A stretch of DNA of 64,000 nucleotides from Chryseobacterium sp. ZHDP1 (GTDB taxonomy: Bacteria > Bacteroidota > Bacteroidia > Flavobacteriales > Weeksellaceae): contig NZ_CP075682.1 in the NCBI RefSeq assembly GCF_018603435.1, positions 3,472,001 to 3,536,000 on the forward strand, in the 5' to 3' direction. Below are positions 1 through 8,214 of the stretch, piece by piece. A program made the position numbers and the translations under genes. Below the pieces are notes generated by a model. That model was not told the DNA's origin and ran no database searches. It saw only the letters and a list, made by a program, of their open reading frames with translations. Every line of letters starts with the position of its first letter. Position 1 is the first letter of the stretch.

Positions 1-648
1 CACCCAGTCTGAACTGGTAAGGTTATAAATTTTCTGAATGTCCTTTAATATTTTTTCAAAGTCTATTTCCAGATCGATGATCTTTCCTGTTCGAAGGTCG
101 AAAACCCAGCCGTGAACTACGGGATATTCTTCTAAAATATATCTTTCCTGTACACAAGCCATTTTGATAACGTTAATGCACTGTTCCTGTACATTCAGTT
201 CAACAAGTCTGTCATAGCGTTTGTCTTCGTCTGTGATAGAATCCAATTCAGCCTGATGTAATCTGTATACATCACGGATTGTTCTTAACCACGGATTCAG
301 CAATCCTAAATCCTGAGAAGTCATCGCTGCTTTTACACCTCCGCAGTTGTAATGTCCGCAAACAATAATGTCTTTTACTTTAAGGTGTTCCACGGCATAC
401 TGAATAACCGCTGTAGAACTCATGTCTAAAGTATTCACCACATTGGCAATGTTTCTGTGAACAAAAACTTCCCCCGGTTTGGCTCCCATAAGTTCTTCTG
501 CAGTCGCACGGCTGTCTGAACATCCGATGTAAAGATAATCAGGATGCTGGGTTTTGGCAAGATCATGGAAAAATTCAGGGTTTTCCGCAACTTTAGACTC
601 TACCCATTTTCTGTTATTTTCAAAAATAGCTTTATACGACTGTGACAT
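1..648 (-). CDS. Beta-class carbonic anhydrase, C-terminus cut by window edge
   Basis: Interconverts CO2 and bicarbonate in the cytoplasm. The frame is open from the ATG at 648 to base 1 (216 codons) without a stop, so the C-terminus lies outside the window. The translation carries the zinc-site motif CSDSR (Cys43, Asp45, Arg47) and then HYNCGG (His99, Cys102), which together define the beta class (Cys2His ligands with the Asp-Arg dyad). The family is usually about 210-230 residues, so few residues are missing. A TATTTTTG box at 726-733 on this strand would give a leader of about 70 nt. The gene is unrelated to the polysaccharide cluster that follows. Confidence 0.95.
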   Translation of the reverse strand, partial: MSQSYKAIFENNRKWVESKVAENPEFFHDLAKTQHPDYLYIGCSDSRATAEELMGAKPGEVFVHRNIANVVNTLDMSSTAVIQYAVEHLKVKDIIVCGHYNCGGVKAAMTSQDLGLLNPWLRTIRDVYRLHQAELDSITDEDKRYDRLVELNVQEQCINVIKMACVQERYILEEYPVVHGWVFDLRTGKIIDLEIDFEKILKDIQKIYNLTSSDWV

Positions 649-725
649 GAGGAGCTCTTTAAAGGGTTAATTATTTATTTAGTTTAAATTATTTCTAAAA
701 TTAATAGACTAAATCGATAATGGTA

Positions 726-733
726 CAAAAATA
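726..733 (-). promoter_or_regulatory. Candidate -7 box for carbonic anhydrase
   Basis: The minus strand reads TATTTTTG, matching the Bacteroidota -7 consensus TAnnTTTG. No clear TTG is present about 20 bases upstream. The 246 bp between the two genes otherwise show only AT-rich sequence. Confidence 0.5.
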
Positions 734-894
734 TAATTTTTGGCTAAATACAGACTATTTTTAACAAAGTTTAATATTCAGATCTGTTTAAAATCATATA
801 AAATATAGATATAATTTTGTTTTCTTACATTAATTTGAAAAATCCGGATAAAATTACAAACAATTTGATGGAATAATATAAAATATTTTAATTT

Positions 895-1452
895 TTAGAC
901 CTTATTATTAATGTAACCTTCTGTCGCGTTTTCAGACTCATATATTTTTCCCGGATTGCCCATCACAACAGAATTTTCAGGGATATCAAAATTTACATAG
1001 GCATTTGGCGCAATAAGGACATTGTTTCCGATGGAGATTCCTCCTACAATAACGGCATTGGTTCCGATCCATACTTCGTCTCCGATGACAGGGAATCCCT
1101 GATTTTTTCCGCGATTCTGCTGCCCAAGAGTAACTCCCTGTGCAATATTGCAGTTTTTTCCGATTTTTACTTTCGGATTGATGACCAGACTTCCCCAGTG
1201 TCCCAGATAGAATCCTTCTCCGATTTCTGTTTCGGGATAGATCTGAAAGCCGTACTTAATCTGATAATGCCTTAAAGCCAATTTCCAGAAAATATTCAGC
1301 AACGGTGTTTTTAGATATTGCTGAGACTTTCTTAAAACATAAATAAAATGAAGGTTCGGATTGATGCATTTTGCCCAGATCTGAAATGGAGAAAGCCATT
1401 TTCCGCTTTCTCTATAAAAATCTTTCTGAAGAATGGAATAGTTTTCTGTCAT
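895..1452 (-). CDS. Serine acetyltransferase-like hexapeptide O-acetyltransferase
   Basis: 185-residue left-handed beta-helix acyltransferase of the CysE-like type. After an N-terminal helical part (about residues 1-70), hexapeptide turns run from EIGEGFYLGHWG through IGKNCNIAQGVTLG to IGNNVLIAPNAYV, with the usual ending NSVVMGNPGKIY. The HWG segment and the GVTLG turn are typical of serine acetyltransferase folds, but it is shorter than CysE. Last gene of the minus-strand block 5209 to 895, next to glycosyltransferases, so acetylation of a sugar is more likely than cysteine synthesis (inference). A TACATTTG box at 1457-1464 lies just before the start. Confidence 0.8.
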   Translation of the reverse strand: MTENYSILQKDFYRESGKWLSPFQIWAKCINPNLHFIYVLRKSQQYLKTPLLNIFWKLALRHYQIKYGFQIYPETEIGEGFYLGHWGSLVINPKVKIGKNCNIAQGVTLGQQNRGKNQGFPVIGDEVWIGTNAVIVGGISIGNNVLIAPNAYVNFDIPENSVVMGNPGKIYESENATEGYINNKV

Positions 1453-1456
1453 ACCA

Positions 1457-1464
1457 CAAATGTA
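1457..1464 (-). promoter_or_regulatory. Candidate -7 box close to the start codon
   Basis: The minus strand reads TACATTTG only 4 bases before the ATG at 1452. If used, the transcript would start at or next to the start codon (leaderless). It may be fortuitous because the gene can also be read through from upstream genes. Confidence 0.3.
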
Positions 1465-1494
1465 ATAATTCTAAAGGTTTAAATTTTTAATCAG

Positions 1495-2646
1495 TTACAA
1501 TTCATCCAGAATAGAAACAATTTTGCTTACTGAATTCTCAAGATTAAAAGGCATTTCATAGTTTTTAAGTTTTTCTGAATATTGTTCGAAAAATTCGGGC
1601 TGGGTTAAGGCTTTTTTCATTCCATCATAAATTCCTTCTTCGGAATTTTCAATGAGAAGACCCAATTCTCCATTGTTTAGCATTTCGTTTGCTCCGGAAA
1701 CTTCAGTAGAAATAATTTTCTTTTTCAGGGTAATCGCTTCAAAAAGAACAGTTGGAAAACCCTCATATCTCGAACTTAAAATATAAAAATCTGCTTTTTT
1801 AAAATAAGGATAAGGATTATCTGTAAAACCAAGCATCGTCGCTGTTTTATCAACGCCAAGCTCTGATTTTAGTTGTTTAATATTTTCGAAATCATAACCG
1901 TCACCAACAATTAAAACTTTGTGCTGAAAACCTTCTTCTAAAAGTTTTTGATGAACTTTCAATAGCCTGTCGAATCCTTTTTGTGGAAAAACAGTTCCGA
2001 CTGAAATAAAAGTGGGAATATTTTCATCAAATTGATAATTCAAAACTGGCTGATTTGCTTTTGAAATAAATTCTTCTGTGTCTAAAGGATTATAAATCTT
2101 TACAATTTTCTGTTTCTCCGTTTCATTTTTAGCTAGATCATGAAAAAGCTGCTCAATTTTTTCAGAAATCACCATGATTTTGTCAAAACCGAAAAACTTA
2201 CGGATTTCATCATTGGTATAACCTTTTACCTGTGAAAGATCGTTATGAATCCAGACTATTTTTTTTGAACTTTTTAAAGGAGATCCTAAAATTTCATCCC
2301 GCATCCCATGAATGGCAGCAAACTCTATGTCGTACTGCTTATTCTTTAATTTACCCTTATAAAGAAGATTCGGAAATTTTTTAAGAATCTTTTCATGGAT
2401 TACACGCGCTGCTTTTCTGGGGATTTCATGAGGACGGTTGGTGGTAATCATTTCGCCTTGATGAAGATGCAGAATATTGATCCAACTCGGAACTTCCGCT
2501 AAATATTTTCCGGAATTAAGATTCAATAACAAATCGATCTCATATTTATCCTTCGGAAGATTTTTGAGGAATGTTACCAGAACTTTTTCCGCGCCACCGT
2601 GACGCAGCGAACCTATGCGAATGAGGAGTTTCTTTTTTTCAGCCAT
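1495..2646 (-). CDS. GT4-family glycosyltransferase
   Basis: 383-residue GT-B fold retaining glycosyltransferase. The N-terminal domain begins LLIRIGSLRHGGAEKV, the usual GGxEK acceptor loop. The C-terminal nucleotide-sugar domain starts at FISVGTVFPQKGFD, and the family EX7E motif is visible in SSRYEGFPTVLFEAI. Donor and acceptor cannot be read from sequence. The stop of the preceding gene (2647) abuts its start codon, so the two are tightly coupled. Similar in layout to the GT4 gene at 3207-4370, with which it shares the GGxEKV start and the NPYPYFKKADFYIL-type segment. Confidence 0.92.
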   Translation of the reverse strand: MAEKKKLLIRIGSLRHGGAEKVLVTFLKNLPKDKYEIDLLLNLNSGKYLAEVPSWINILHLHQGEMITTNRPHEIPRKAARVIHEKILKKFPNLLYKGKLKNKQYDIEFAAIHGMRDEILGSPLKSSKKIVWIHNDLSQVKGYTNDEIRKFFGFDKIMVISEKIEQLFHDLAKNETEKQKIVKIYNPLDTEEFISKANQPVLNYQFDENIPTFISVGTVFPQKGFDRLLKVHQKLLEEGFQHKVLIVGDGYDFENIKQLKSELGVDKTATMLGFTDNPYPYFKKADFYILSSRYEGFPTVLFEAITLKKKIISTEVSGANEMLNNGELGLLIENSEEGIYDGMKKALTQPEFFEQYSEKLKNYEMPFNLENSVSKIVSILDEL

Positions 2647-3210
2647 TTATTTTTTTACAGGTTTGTAAACATGTGGAATGTGTTCTTTGATGTATGCTTC
2701 CAATTTTGCTCTTTCAGGTTCCAATTCTCGGGGATACATTACGTTATTTTCAAGAGCTTTATCACCATATTCTTCAACAGTACAAATAAATTTTGCCGGA
2801 GTTCCTGCATACACGGAATTGTTCGGCATACTGGAATTTAGCACAGATCCCGCTCCCAAAATACAATTGTCGCCCATTTGCGAACCTGGAAGAAAGATAC
2901 AGTTATTTCCTACAAAACAGTTCTTTCCTAGTTTTATCCTTCCGAAATTTCGGGCATCTTCATACTTTTCCATGCTTCGGATGACGTACATTGCACCATC
3001 ATGATTGATGAATTTGCAGCCTGCCGTAATTTTTGTCCTGTCGCCGATTTCAATTAAAAAAGGTTCGGAGCCAAAATCCGGAGCTTCCACAAAAATCACA
3101 TCTTTCCCAACTTTCAAACCTCGTGAAATGGAAATTTTAATGTAAATCTTCTGAATGATCTTTTGATAGGTGGTATGGATTTTCAGGATAAGACGGTAAA
3201 GGAAAATCAT
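2647..3210 (-). CDS. Hexapeptide-repeat acyltransferase
   Basis: 187-residue left-handed beta-helix acetyltransferase of the maltose/colanic-acid acetyltransferase kind. Hexapeptide turns are visible in KLGKNCFVGNNCIFLPG and MGDNCILGAGSVLN, followed by NSVYAGTPAKFI, the standard end of the helix. Likely O- or N-acetylates a sugar in the polysaccharide. Sits between two GT4 genes and overlaps the upstream one by 4 bp (ATGA arrangement), so it belongs to the same transcript. Confidence 0.85.
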   Translation of the reverse strand: MIFLYRLILKIHTTYQKIIQKIYIKISISRGLKVGKDVIFVEAPDFGSEPFLIEIGDRTKITAGCKFINHDGAMYVIRSMEKYEDARNFGRIKLGKNCFVGNNCIFLPGSQMGDNCILGAGSVLNSSMPNNSVYAGTPAKFICTVEEYGDKALENNVMYPRELEPERAKLEAYIKEHIPHVYKPVKK

Positions 3211-4370
3211 TGTTCTTTTTTTGCTAAATTAATAATGATATTTTCTACAGCATTAAAAATCTTCTGATTATCAAACTGTTCTTCAATATTGATGAGATTT
3301 TTCTTGATTTCGGCAATTAATTCGGGTTCTGTAAGAAACTTTTTCATCGATTCATACATTTCATCCGTTTCATAATTGATGAGATAACCTGTTTTTCCAT
3401 GCTCAATCATTTCGGGAATTCCTCCTACGTTGGTTGAAATAATTGGCTTTTGAAGGATCAGACTGTCGGCAATAATCAGAGGCCAGCTTTCAGATTCGGA
3501 TGGAAGAATGAAAAAATCTGCATTTTTTACATGAGGATAAGGATTCATGGAAGAGCCTAATAATTTGAAGCTTTCCGTAACACCCAGATCTTCTGTCTGC
3601 TTCTTTAAATTATTCATTTCTTCACCGTCACCGATCACGATAATATGATGATCAAAACCATCTTTCAGTAATCTTGCATGCGCTTCCATGAGTTTATGAA
3701 AACCTTTCCGGCTGTGAAGCCTCGCAACGGAAACGAAAACAGGTTTGTCTGGCAATTCAGGTTTAAAAGCTAAAGCTTTCTGTTTTAATTCATCAATAGG
3801 AATCGCATTTAAAATAACCTGATTTTCGGGAATTTTAAGATCAGGATAGGTTTCAATTAAAATATCCTTCGTTTGCTGAGATCCGAAAATAAAATAATCA
3901 AACTGTGGAATCTGCTTTAAAATTTCAGGAACCAAAGGCTGAAGTTTCGGCAAAGTAATATCGGAATGAAACCAGCCTATTTTCTTTGATTTTTTATTAA
4001 CAGAGTTTAGAACCGCAGAAAAAGCAGCGTAAGTAGGAGCAATTTCTACATCATATTTGTCATTAAGGGTTTTCTGAGCGATGGAAGGATTTCTCAAAGC
4101 ATTCTGAAGCCTTAATTTTCTTTTTGCTAACTGTAGTTTTTGAATAAGCGGATTTTTTGAAAGATCTTCCCTGCCTTCAGTAAGGTGAACTTTTCTTACA
4201 TGAGCGGGAATTTCGTTTCTCAGTTCTCCCTGATTCATATTTAAACAGATCGTCATGTCGAATTTATCTTTATTAAGATGATTCAACATGCTTAAAACTA
4301 CTTTTTCCACACCGCCCATTTCCATAGAACGATGCCTGAAAAGTACTTTTATTTTATTATTTTTCGTCAT
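3207..4370 (-). CDS. GT4-family glycosyltransferase
   Basis: 387-residue GT-B glycosyltransferase. It begins with a Rossmann strand and MEMGGVEKVVLSML, and the C-terminal domain opens with FVSVARLHSRKGFHKL. The EX7E region reads LPSESESWPLIIADSL, in which the second acidic position is Asp rather than the usual Glu, a small departure from the consensus. Overlaps the acyltransferase downstream by 4 bp and the GT2 gene upstream by 1 bp. Looks like a diverged paralogue of the gene at 1495-2646. Confidence 0.9.
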   Translation of the reverse strand: MTKNNKIKVLFRHRSMEMGGVEKVVLSMLNHLNKDKFDMTICLNMNQGELRNEIPAHVRKVHLTEGREDLSKNPLIQKLQLAKRKLRLQNALRNPSIAQKTLNDKYDVEIAPTYAAFSAVLNSVNKKSKKIGWFHSDITLPKLQPLVPEILKQIPQFDYFIFGSQQTKDILIETYPDLKIPENQVILNAIPIDELKQKALAFKPELPDKPVFVSVARLHSRKGFHKLMEAHARLLKDGFDHHIIVIGDGEEMNNLKKQTEDLGVTESFKLLGSSMNPYPHVKNADFFILPSESESWPLIIADSLILQKPIISTNVGGIPEMIEHGKTGYLINYETDEMYESMKKFLTEPELIAEIKKNLINIEEQFDNQKIFNAVENIIINLAKKEQ

Positions 4371-5209
4371 TAACTAAAGATTTGTTGAGCAAATATGATT
4401 AGTTTCTTTTTTATCCTAAATGATAAAGAATTCTGATACTCCAAAAGACTGTAGATTTCCTGAGAACTGTTGTATTCTTTCGGAACCGGTTTACCGTTGA
4501 TGGAAGTTAAATCCCTGCGTTTCATGGTGTTGAAAATTACTTTTGCAAAATATTCGCGGGATTTTGGCTTATTGTCATTCTGTGAAATTCCTCCGGAATG
4601 AAGTCTGTACAGGTAATTTGTTTCATTAATAAACTTTACTTTTCCCTTTTCATACATTTTCAGGTATAAATCCTGATCTTCAGCAATTTTCATTTCCGTG
4701 TTCATTTTTTCTGTCTGATTATAAACGCCTTTTCTAAAACATACGAAATGCACAATATTTACTGGACAGTTGAAAAAGTACGGACTGTTATTAATTACCT
4801 GCTGAGCGATTTTAGGAACCTCCAGAATTTTTAGGTTTTCATCACATTTTGCAAATTTGCTGTATGTAAGAACAACATCTCGTTGCTTTTGAAAAATTTT
4901 TATGCTTGAAGAAAGCGCATTGGATGTAATAGTGTCGTCAGGATCTACAAAGCCACAGATGTCACCTTCCGCCAGTTCAATCAGTTTGCTTTTTGTGATT
5001 CCTACGCCGCTGTTTTCTTCATTTCTGTAAATTTTGAAACGTTCATCATTGCCTGTTATTTTTTTTATAACCTCCAAGGAATCGTCTGTAGAAGCGTCAT
5101 CCAGAATAATCGCCTCCCAGTTTTTATAATCTTGTGCTATGATAGAATCATAGCATTCTTTAAAGAATTTTCCATTGTTGTAATTGGCAATCAGAACAGA
5201 AAACTTCAT
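4370..5209 (-). CDS. GT2-family glycosyltransferase
   Basis: 279-residue GT-A glycosyltransferase, first gene of the 5209 to 895 block. It begins FSVLIANYNNGKFFKEC, has the nucleotide-binding ILDDASTDDS and the metal-binding DxD-like segment GFVDPDDTI, then the acceptor-side motif IAEDQDLYLKM. No membrane segment. It is divergent from the methyltransferase at 5297, and the 87 bp between them hold one -7 box for each direction (5233-5240 and 5271-5278). Confidence 0.92.
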   Translation of the reverse strand: MKFSVLIANYNNGKFFKECYDSIIAQDYKNWEAIILDDASTDDSLEVIKKITGNDERFKIYRNEENSGVGITKSKLIELAEGDICGFVDPDDTITSNALSSSIKIFQKQRDVVLTYSKFAKCDENLKILEVPKIAQQVINNSPYFFNCPVNIVHFVCFRKGVYNQTEKMNTEMKIAEDQDLYLKMYEKGKVKFINETNYLYRLHSGGISQNDNKPKSREYFAKVIFNTMKRRDLTSINGKPVPKEYNSSQEIYSLLEYQNSLSFRIKKKLIIFAQQIFS

Positions 5210-5232
5210 CTTATTGTGTTAATAAATTTTTA

Positions 5233-5240
5233 CAAAGATA
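5233..5240 (-). promoter_or_regulatory. -7 box for the minus-strand block 5209-895
   Basis: The minus strand reads TATCTTTG (TAnnTTTG consensus), 23 bases before the ATG at 5209. It implies a transcription start near 5227. Confidence 0.55.
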
Positions 5241-5270
5241 ATTATATCCTAAAGATAACGGAAAAATCTT

Positions 5271-5278
5271 TATTTTTG
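5271..5278 (+). promoter_or_regulatory. -7 box for the plus-strand island
   Basis: TATTTTTG, a match to TAnnTTTG, 18 bases before the GTG at 5297. A transcription start near 5284 would exclude the longer open frame that begins at 5132 inside the opposite gene, so this box helps decide the start codon. Confidence 0.55.
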
Positions 5279-5296
5279 TGGCTTAAATTTAACACA

Positions 5297-6067
5297 GTGA
5301 GCGAAATATCCAGAGTTCTCAAAACATTTGTAGCCTATCTTAAAAGACCCGATCTTTACCCTGAATTAGGACGTAAAATTGTAAAAAATACTGTAAACCG
5401 GGGAAATGCCTTTAAAGGAAAAGAAAAAACAAATTCCTGGGCTGCATCCAGAGCGGTTTCGCAAAAACAGGCGGTTTCCCAGCTTTTCGGAATTGATATT
5501 GAGCCTTTCCAGACTGAATTTGCTGAAGTTTTAAAAGATTCTCAGAAAAGACAGGATGATTGCCCTATTAAAATGGGTGGAGCAGGAGCTTTGGAACTGA
5601 TTTATTATTCTTGTGAATTTACCAACGCTAAAAATGCCGTAGAAACAGGCGTTGCGTATGGTTGGTCCTCTTTGGCTGCATTGCTTTCCTTAACTAAAAG
5701 AAACGGGACTTTGTACAGTTCAGATATGCCGTATCTTGCGCAGGACGGCGATCAGTATGTGGGATGTATTGTTCCTGAAAATCTGAAATCTCACTGGAAA
5801 TTATATCGTTTTGCAGATAGAGAATCTCTTCCCAAAATTTTTGCAGACAGTGCGTCTTTTGACGTTATACATTATGATTCTGATAAGAGTTACAATGGAA
5901 GATTCTGGGCTTATAATGAACTTTACAGCCATTTGAGAAAAGGAGGAGTTTTCATTAGTGATGATATTGGAGACAATTCTGCCTATCAGGATTTCTGTGA
6001 AAAGAATAGTATTGAAACCACAGTCGTTGAATACGAAGGAAAATACATTGGTGTTTTTGTTAAATAA
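5297..6067 (+). CDS. Class I SAM-dependent methyltransferase
   Basis: 256 residues from a GTG start. The frame is open further upstream to 5132, but that part overlaps the divergent glycosyltransferase and precedes the -7 box, so GTG at 5297 is preferred. The SAM-binding loop reads AVETGVAYGWSSLA, followed by GTLYSSDMPYL (acidic end of beta-2) and FDVIHYDSDKSYNG, then LRKGGVFISDDIGD, as in the Methyltransf_24 type that often O-methylates sugars. First gene of the plus-strand island 5297-11881 inside the polysaccharide locus. Substrate unknown. Confidence 0.85.
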   Translation: MSEISRVLKTFVAYLKRPDLYPELGRKIVKNTVNRGNAFKGKEKTNSWAASRAVSQKQAVSQLFGIDIEPFQTEFAEVLKDSQKRQDDCPIKMGGAGALELIYYSCEFTNAKNAVETGVAYGWSSLAALLSLTKRNGTLYSSDMPYLAQDGDQYVGCIVPENLKSHWKLYRFADRESLPKIFADSASFDVIHYDSDKSYNGRFWAYNELYSHLRKGGVFISDDIGDNSAYQDFCEKNSIETTVVEYEGKYIGVFVK

Positions 6068-6080
6068 AAACTTTTAAGTG

Positions 6081-6088
6081 TATTTTTG
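6081..6088 (+). promoter_or_regulatory. Candidate -7 box immediately before a GTG start
   Basis: TATTTTTG in the 25 bp between two plus-strand genes, ending 4 bases before the GTG at 6093. It fits TAnnTTTG, and its predicted transcription start falls on the start codon. Confidence 0.35.
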
Positions 6089-6092
6089 ATTC

Positions 6093-7112
6093 GTGAAAAT
6101 TAGTCAGATTACATTTACAAGATTTCTTGCTGCAATCGCAATTGTGATTTTTCACTATGGTGAAGGTGCTTTTGTCTATAAAATAAAATATATATCGGAG
6201 ATTTTTGCCAAGGCGAATATCGGCGTAAGTTATTTTTTTATTCTTTCGGGATTTATCATGATTGTTGCGTATCATTCCAAAGAAAAAATCAATTACTTTG
6301 ATTTTTACCGTAACCGGGTCGCAAGAATTTATCCATTGTATGTAATAGGATTACTTCTGTATCTGTTTACGCGGTCTCAGGAAACCGCTTTTTCGCCGAT
6401 AATTGCATATTTGACAGGAGTTCAGAGCTGGTTTCCCGGCAAAGTTTTAATTCTGAATTTTCCGGGATGGTCGATTTCGGTAGAATTTTTCTTTTACCTT
6501 ATTTTTCCTTTTTTATACAATTATATTTACTCAAAAAAATACAAATTCATCTGGATTACCGGTATTGTAATCTGGATTGCCACTCAGGTTTTTTGCAACT
6601 ATTTTATGTTTTCAGGATTGTATGAAGGGAGATTTTCAAAAAGTCACGATTTTATTTCTTACTTTCCGCTACTGCATATTAATGAATTTTTAATCGGAAA
6701 CCTTGCAGGAATATTTTTTGTTAAAAATTGTAAACAAAAAAACTATGACTGGGCAATAATACTGGTTTTCAGTTTTATAGTTTTATCCCTGCTGTTTGTA
6801 CCACTTTATTATCATGATGGATTAATGGCTGTGTTTTTCGTACCGCTGATTGTTTTAATCTCTATGAATAATGGGTTTTTAACCAGAATAATGTCTTTAA
6901 AGCCGTTGGAATATTTAGGTGAAATAAGCTATGCTATTTACATTGTTCATATTCCTGTTTTGTTTATTTTAAGATCGTTTTTATATGATTATTTCAGGAT
7001 ATATGATAAAAGTATGATCTTCTGGATTTATATTCCTGTTTTAATAATTATTTCAGGATTTTTTTATCAATTTATAGAAAAACCCTGCAGAGATTATTTA
7101 AAGAAAATTTAG
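6093..7112 (+). CDS. Acyltransferase 3 family integral membrane protein
   Basis: 339 residues from a GTG start. Begins KISQITFTRFLAAIAIVIFHY, the family's first membrane segment with the R-F-x-A and the active-site His. It continues with about ten hydrophobic segments and the loop FYRNRVARIYPLY, the conserved R-x-x-R-I-x-P-x-Y motif. Ends at FIEKPCRDYLKK, the usual end of this fold. Such proteins move acyl groups across the inner membrane to O-acetylate surface sugars. Lies 25 bp after the methyltransferase. Confidence 0.92.
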   Translation: MKISQITFTRFLAAIAIVIFHYGEGAFVYKIKYISEIFAKANIGVSYFFILSGFIMIVAYHSKEKINYFDFYRNRVARIYPLYVIGLLLYLFTRSQETAFSPIIAYLTGVQSWFPGKVLILNFPGWSISVEFFFYLIFPFLYNYIYSKKYKFIWITGIVIWIATQVFCNYFMFSGLYEGRFSKSHDFISYFPLLHINEFLIGNLAGIFFVKNCKQKNYDWAIILVFSFIVLSLLFVPLYYHDGLMAVFFVPLIVLISMNNGFLTRIMSLKPLEYLGEISYAIYIVHIPVLFILRSFLYDYFRIYDKSMIFWIYIPVLIIISGFFYQFIEKPCRDYLKKI

Positions 7113-7122
7113 ATAAATTACT

Positions 7123-7130
7123 TACTTTTG
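7123..7130 (+). promoter_or_regulatory. -7 box upstream of the GT2/polytopic pair
   Basis: TACTTTTG (TAnnTTTG) just after the acyltransferase stop. The transcription start would be near 7136, leaving a leader of about 125 nt before the ATG at 7261. That leader contains two tiny open frames. Confidence 0.45.
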
Positions 7131-7140
7131 CTAAACATAA

Positions 7141-7233
7141 ATGAATAAAACTATGACAGAAATGATGTTTTCCCATACTTTTTCCACTTACGATATATCT
7201 TATTCATATTTAACGATACTCAGTATATTATAA
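7141..7233 (+). CDS. Possible 30-residue leader ORF, uncertain
   Basis: An ATG at 7141, about 5 bases after the transcription start predicted from the -7 box at 7123-7130, opens a 30-codon frame beginning MNKTMTEMMFSH and ending TAA at 7233. A second tiny frame (7238-7264, 8 codons) ends in ATGA overlapping the ATG of the glycosyltransferase at 7261. The peptide resembles no protein known to me. It could be a translated leader coupled to the downstream gene, or chance in AT-rich DNA. Confidence 0.2.
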   Translation: MNKTMTEMMFSHTFSTYDISYSYLTILSIL

Positions 7234-7260
7234 AGAAATGAAATTTTTAAACATTCTTGT

Positions 7261-8214
7261 ATGAAAAAAGTTTATTTTATTATTTCTGCGTATAATGAAG
7301 AAGATAATATCGATATCTTAATTGACTCCTTGGAATCAGAACTTGCTAAAATAAGATTTGAGGATTATGAATTTGTATTTGTAAATGATGGTTCTAAAGA
7401 CAATACTTTAGACGTTTTACTGAAACGCCAGAAAATTAATGAGAAAATCGTCATTATAAATCAGTCTACAAACTTTGGACATGAATTGGCAATGACGGCA
7501 GGTCTTAATTATACAGTTTCTGAAAATAAATCTAAAGATTTCAGTGTTTTATTTATGGATGCAGATATGCAGCACCCTCCAGAAATTGCCGTACAGATTA
7601 TAAAGTTATGGTTAGGCGGAGAGAAACTTATACTTACTAAAAGGACTGATAATGAGGACGCCGGATTAAGATATAAAATCATGGGAAATCTTTATTACTG
7701 GATACTGAATTTTCTTTCTGACGTTAAAATTCCAAGAAATATGCCTGATTTCAGGCTTTTGGATAAAAAGTATGTTCTGTGGATGAATGGCTTAAATGAA
7801 ACAGACAGAATGTTTCGTGGTATGCTTTCGTTAATTGGGCTGAGAAATGCACATATCATAGAATTTGATGCACCAAAAAGAAATGCCGGAACTTCCAAAT
7901 ATAATTTTCTGAAATTATATAAACTTGCTATAGACAGTGTTATTCAGTTTTCTATAAAACCACTTAGGATAGCTACATTTATAGGTTTTTTAGGATGTTT
8001 TTTCTCATTTTTGTTTCTGATATTTTCCATTTACAGAAGCCACATAAATCATGAGCCAAAAACAGGTTTCCTTACCTTACTTTCAGTTACGATTTTTTTT
8101 AGTTCTCTTACCATTCTTTTTTTAGGAATTATTGGTGAATATATAGGACGAATTCATATTGAGGTAAAAAACAGACCTTTATATTTCAATGAAATTATAA
8201 AAAATGAAGAGTAA
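7261..8214 (+). CDS. GtrB/DPM1-like polyprenyl-phosphate glycosyltransferase
   Basis: 317 residues. An N-terminal GT2 domain (YFIISAYNEEDNIDIL, FVNDGSKDNTL, metal-binding FMDADMQHPPE) is followed at about residues 235-300 by two membrane helices. This is the build of enzymes that put a sugar from a nucleotide donor onto undecaprenyl phosphate at the inner face of the membrane (GtrB, CsbB, ArnC). The start of the next gene, a polytopic membrane protein, overlaps its end by 11 bp, which fits a lipid-linked sugar donor working with a membrane glycosyltransferase. Confidence 0.88.
   Translation: MKKVYFIISAYNEEDNIDILIDSLESELAKIRFEDYEFVFVNDGSKDNTLDVLLKRQKINEKIVIINQSTNFGHELAMTAGLNYTVSENKSKDFSVLFMDADMQHPPEIAVQIIKLWLGGEKLILTKRTDNEDAGLRYKIMGNLYYWILNFLSDVKIPRNMPDFRLLDKKYVLWMNGLNETDRMFRGMLSLIGLRNAHIIEFDAPKRNAGTSKYNFLKLYKLAIDSVIQFSIKPLRIATFIGFLGCFFSFLFLIFSIYRSHINHEPKTGFLTLLSVTIFFSSLTILFLGIIGEYIGRIHIEVKNRPLYFNEIIKNEE

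Noticed and set aside
2599..3004. Plus-strand frames opposite the acyltransferase and GT4 genes
   Set aside because: Antisense shadows without promoter, start context or recognisable protein features.
5132..5296. Upstream extension of the methyltransferase at 5297
   Set aside because: Overlaps the divergent glycosyltransferase gene and precedes the -7 box at 5271-5278.
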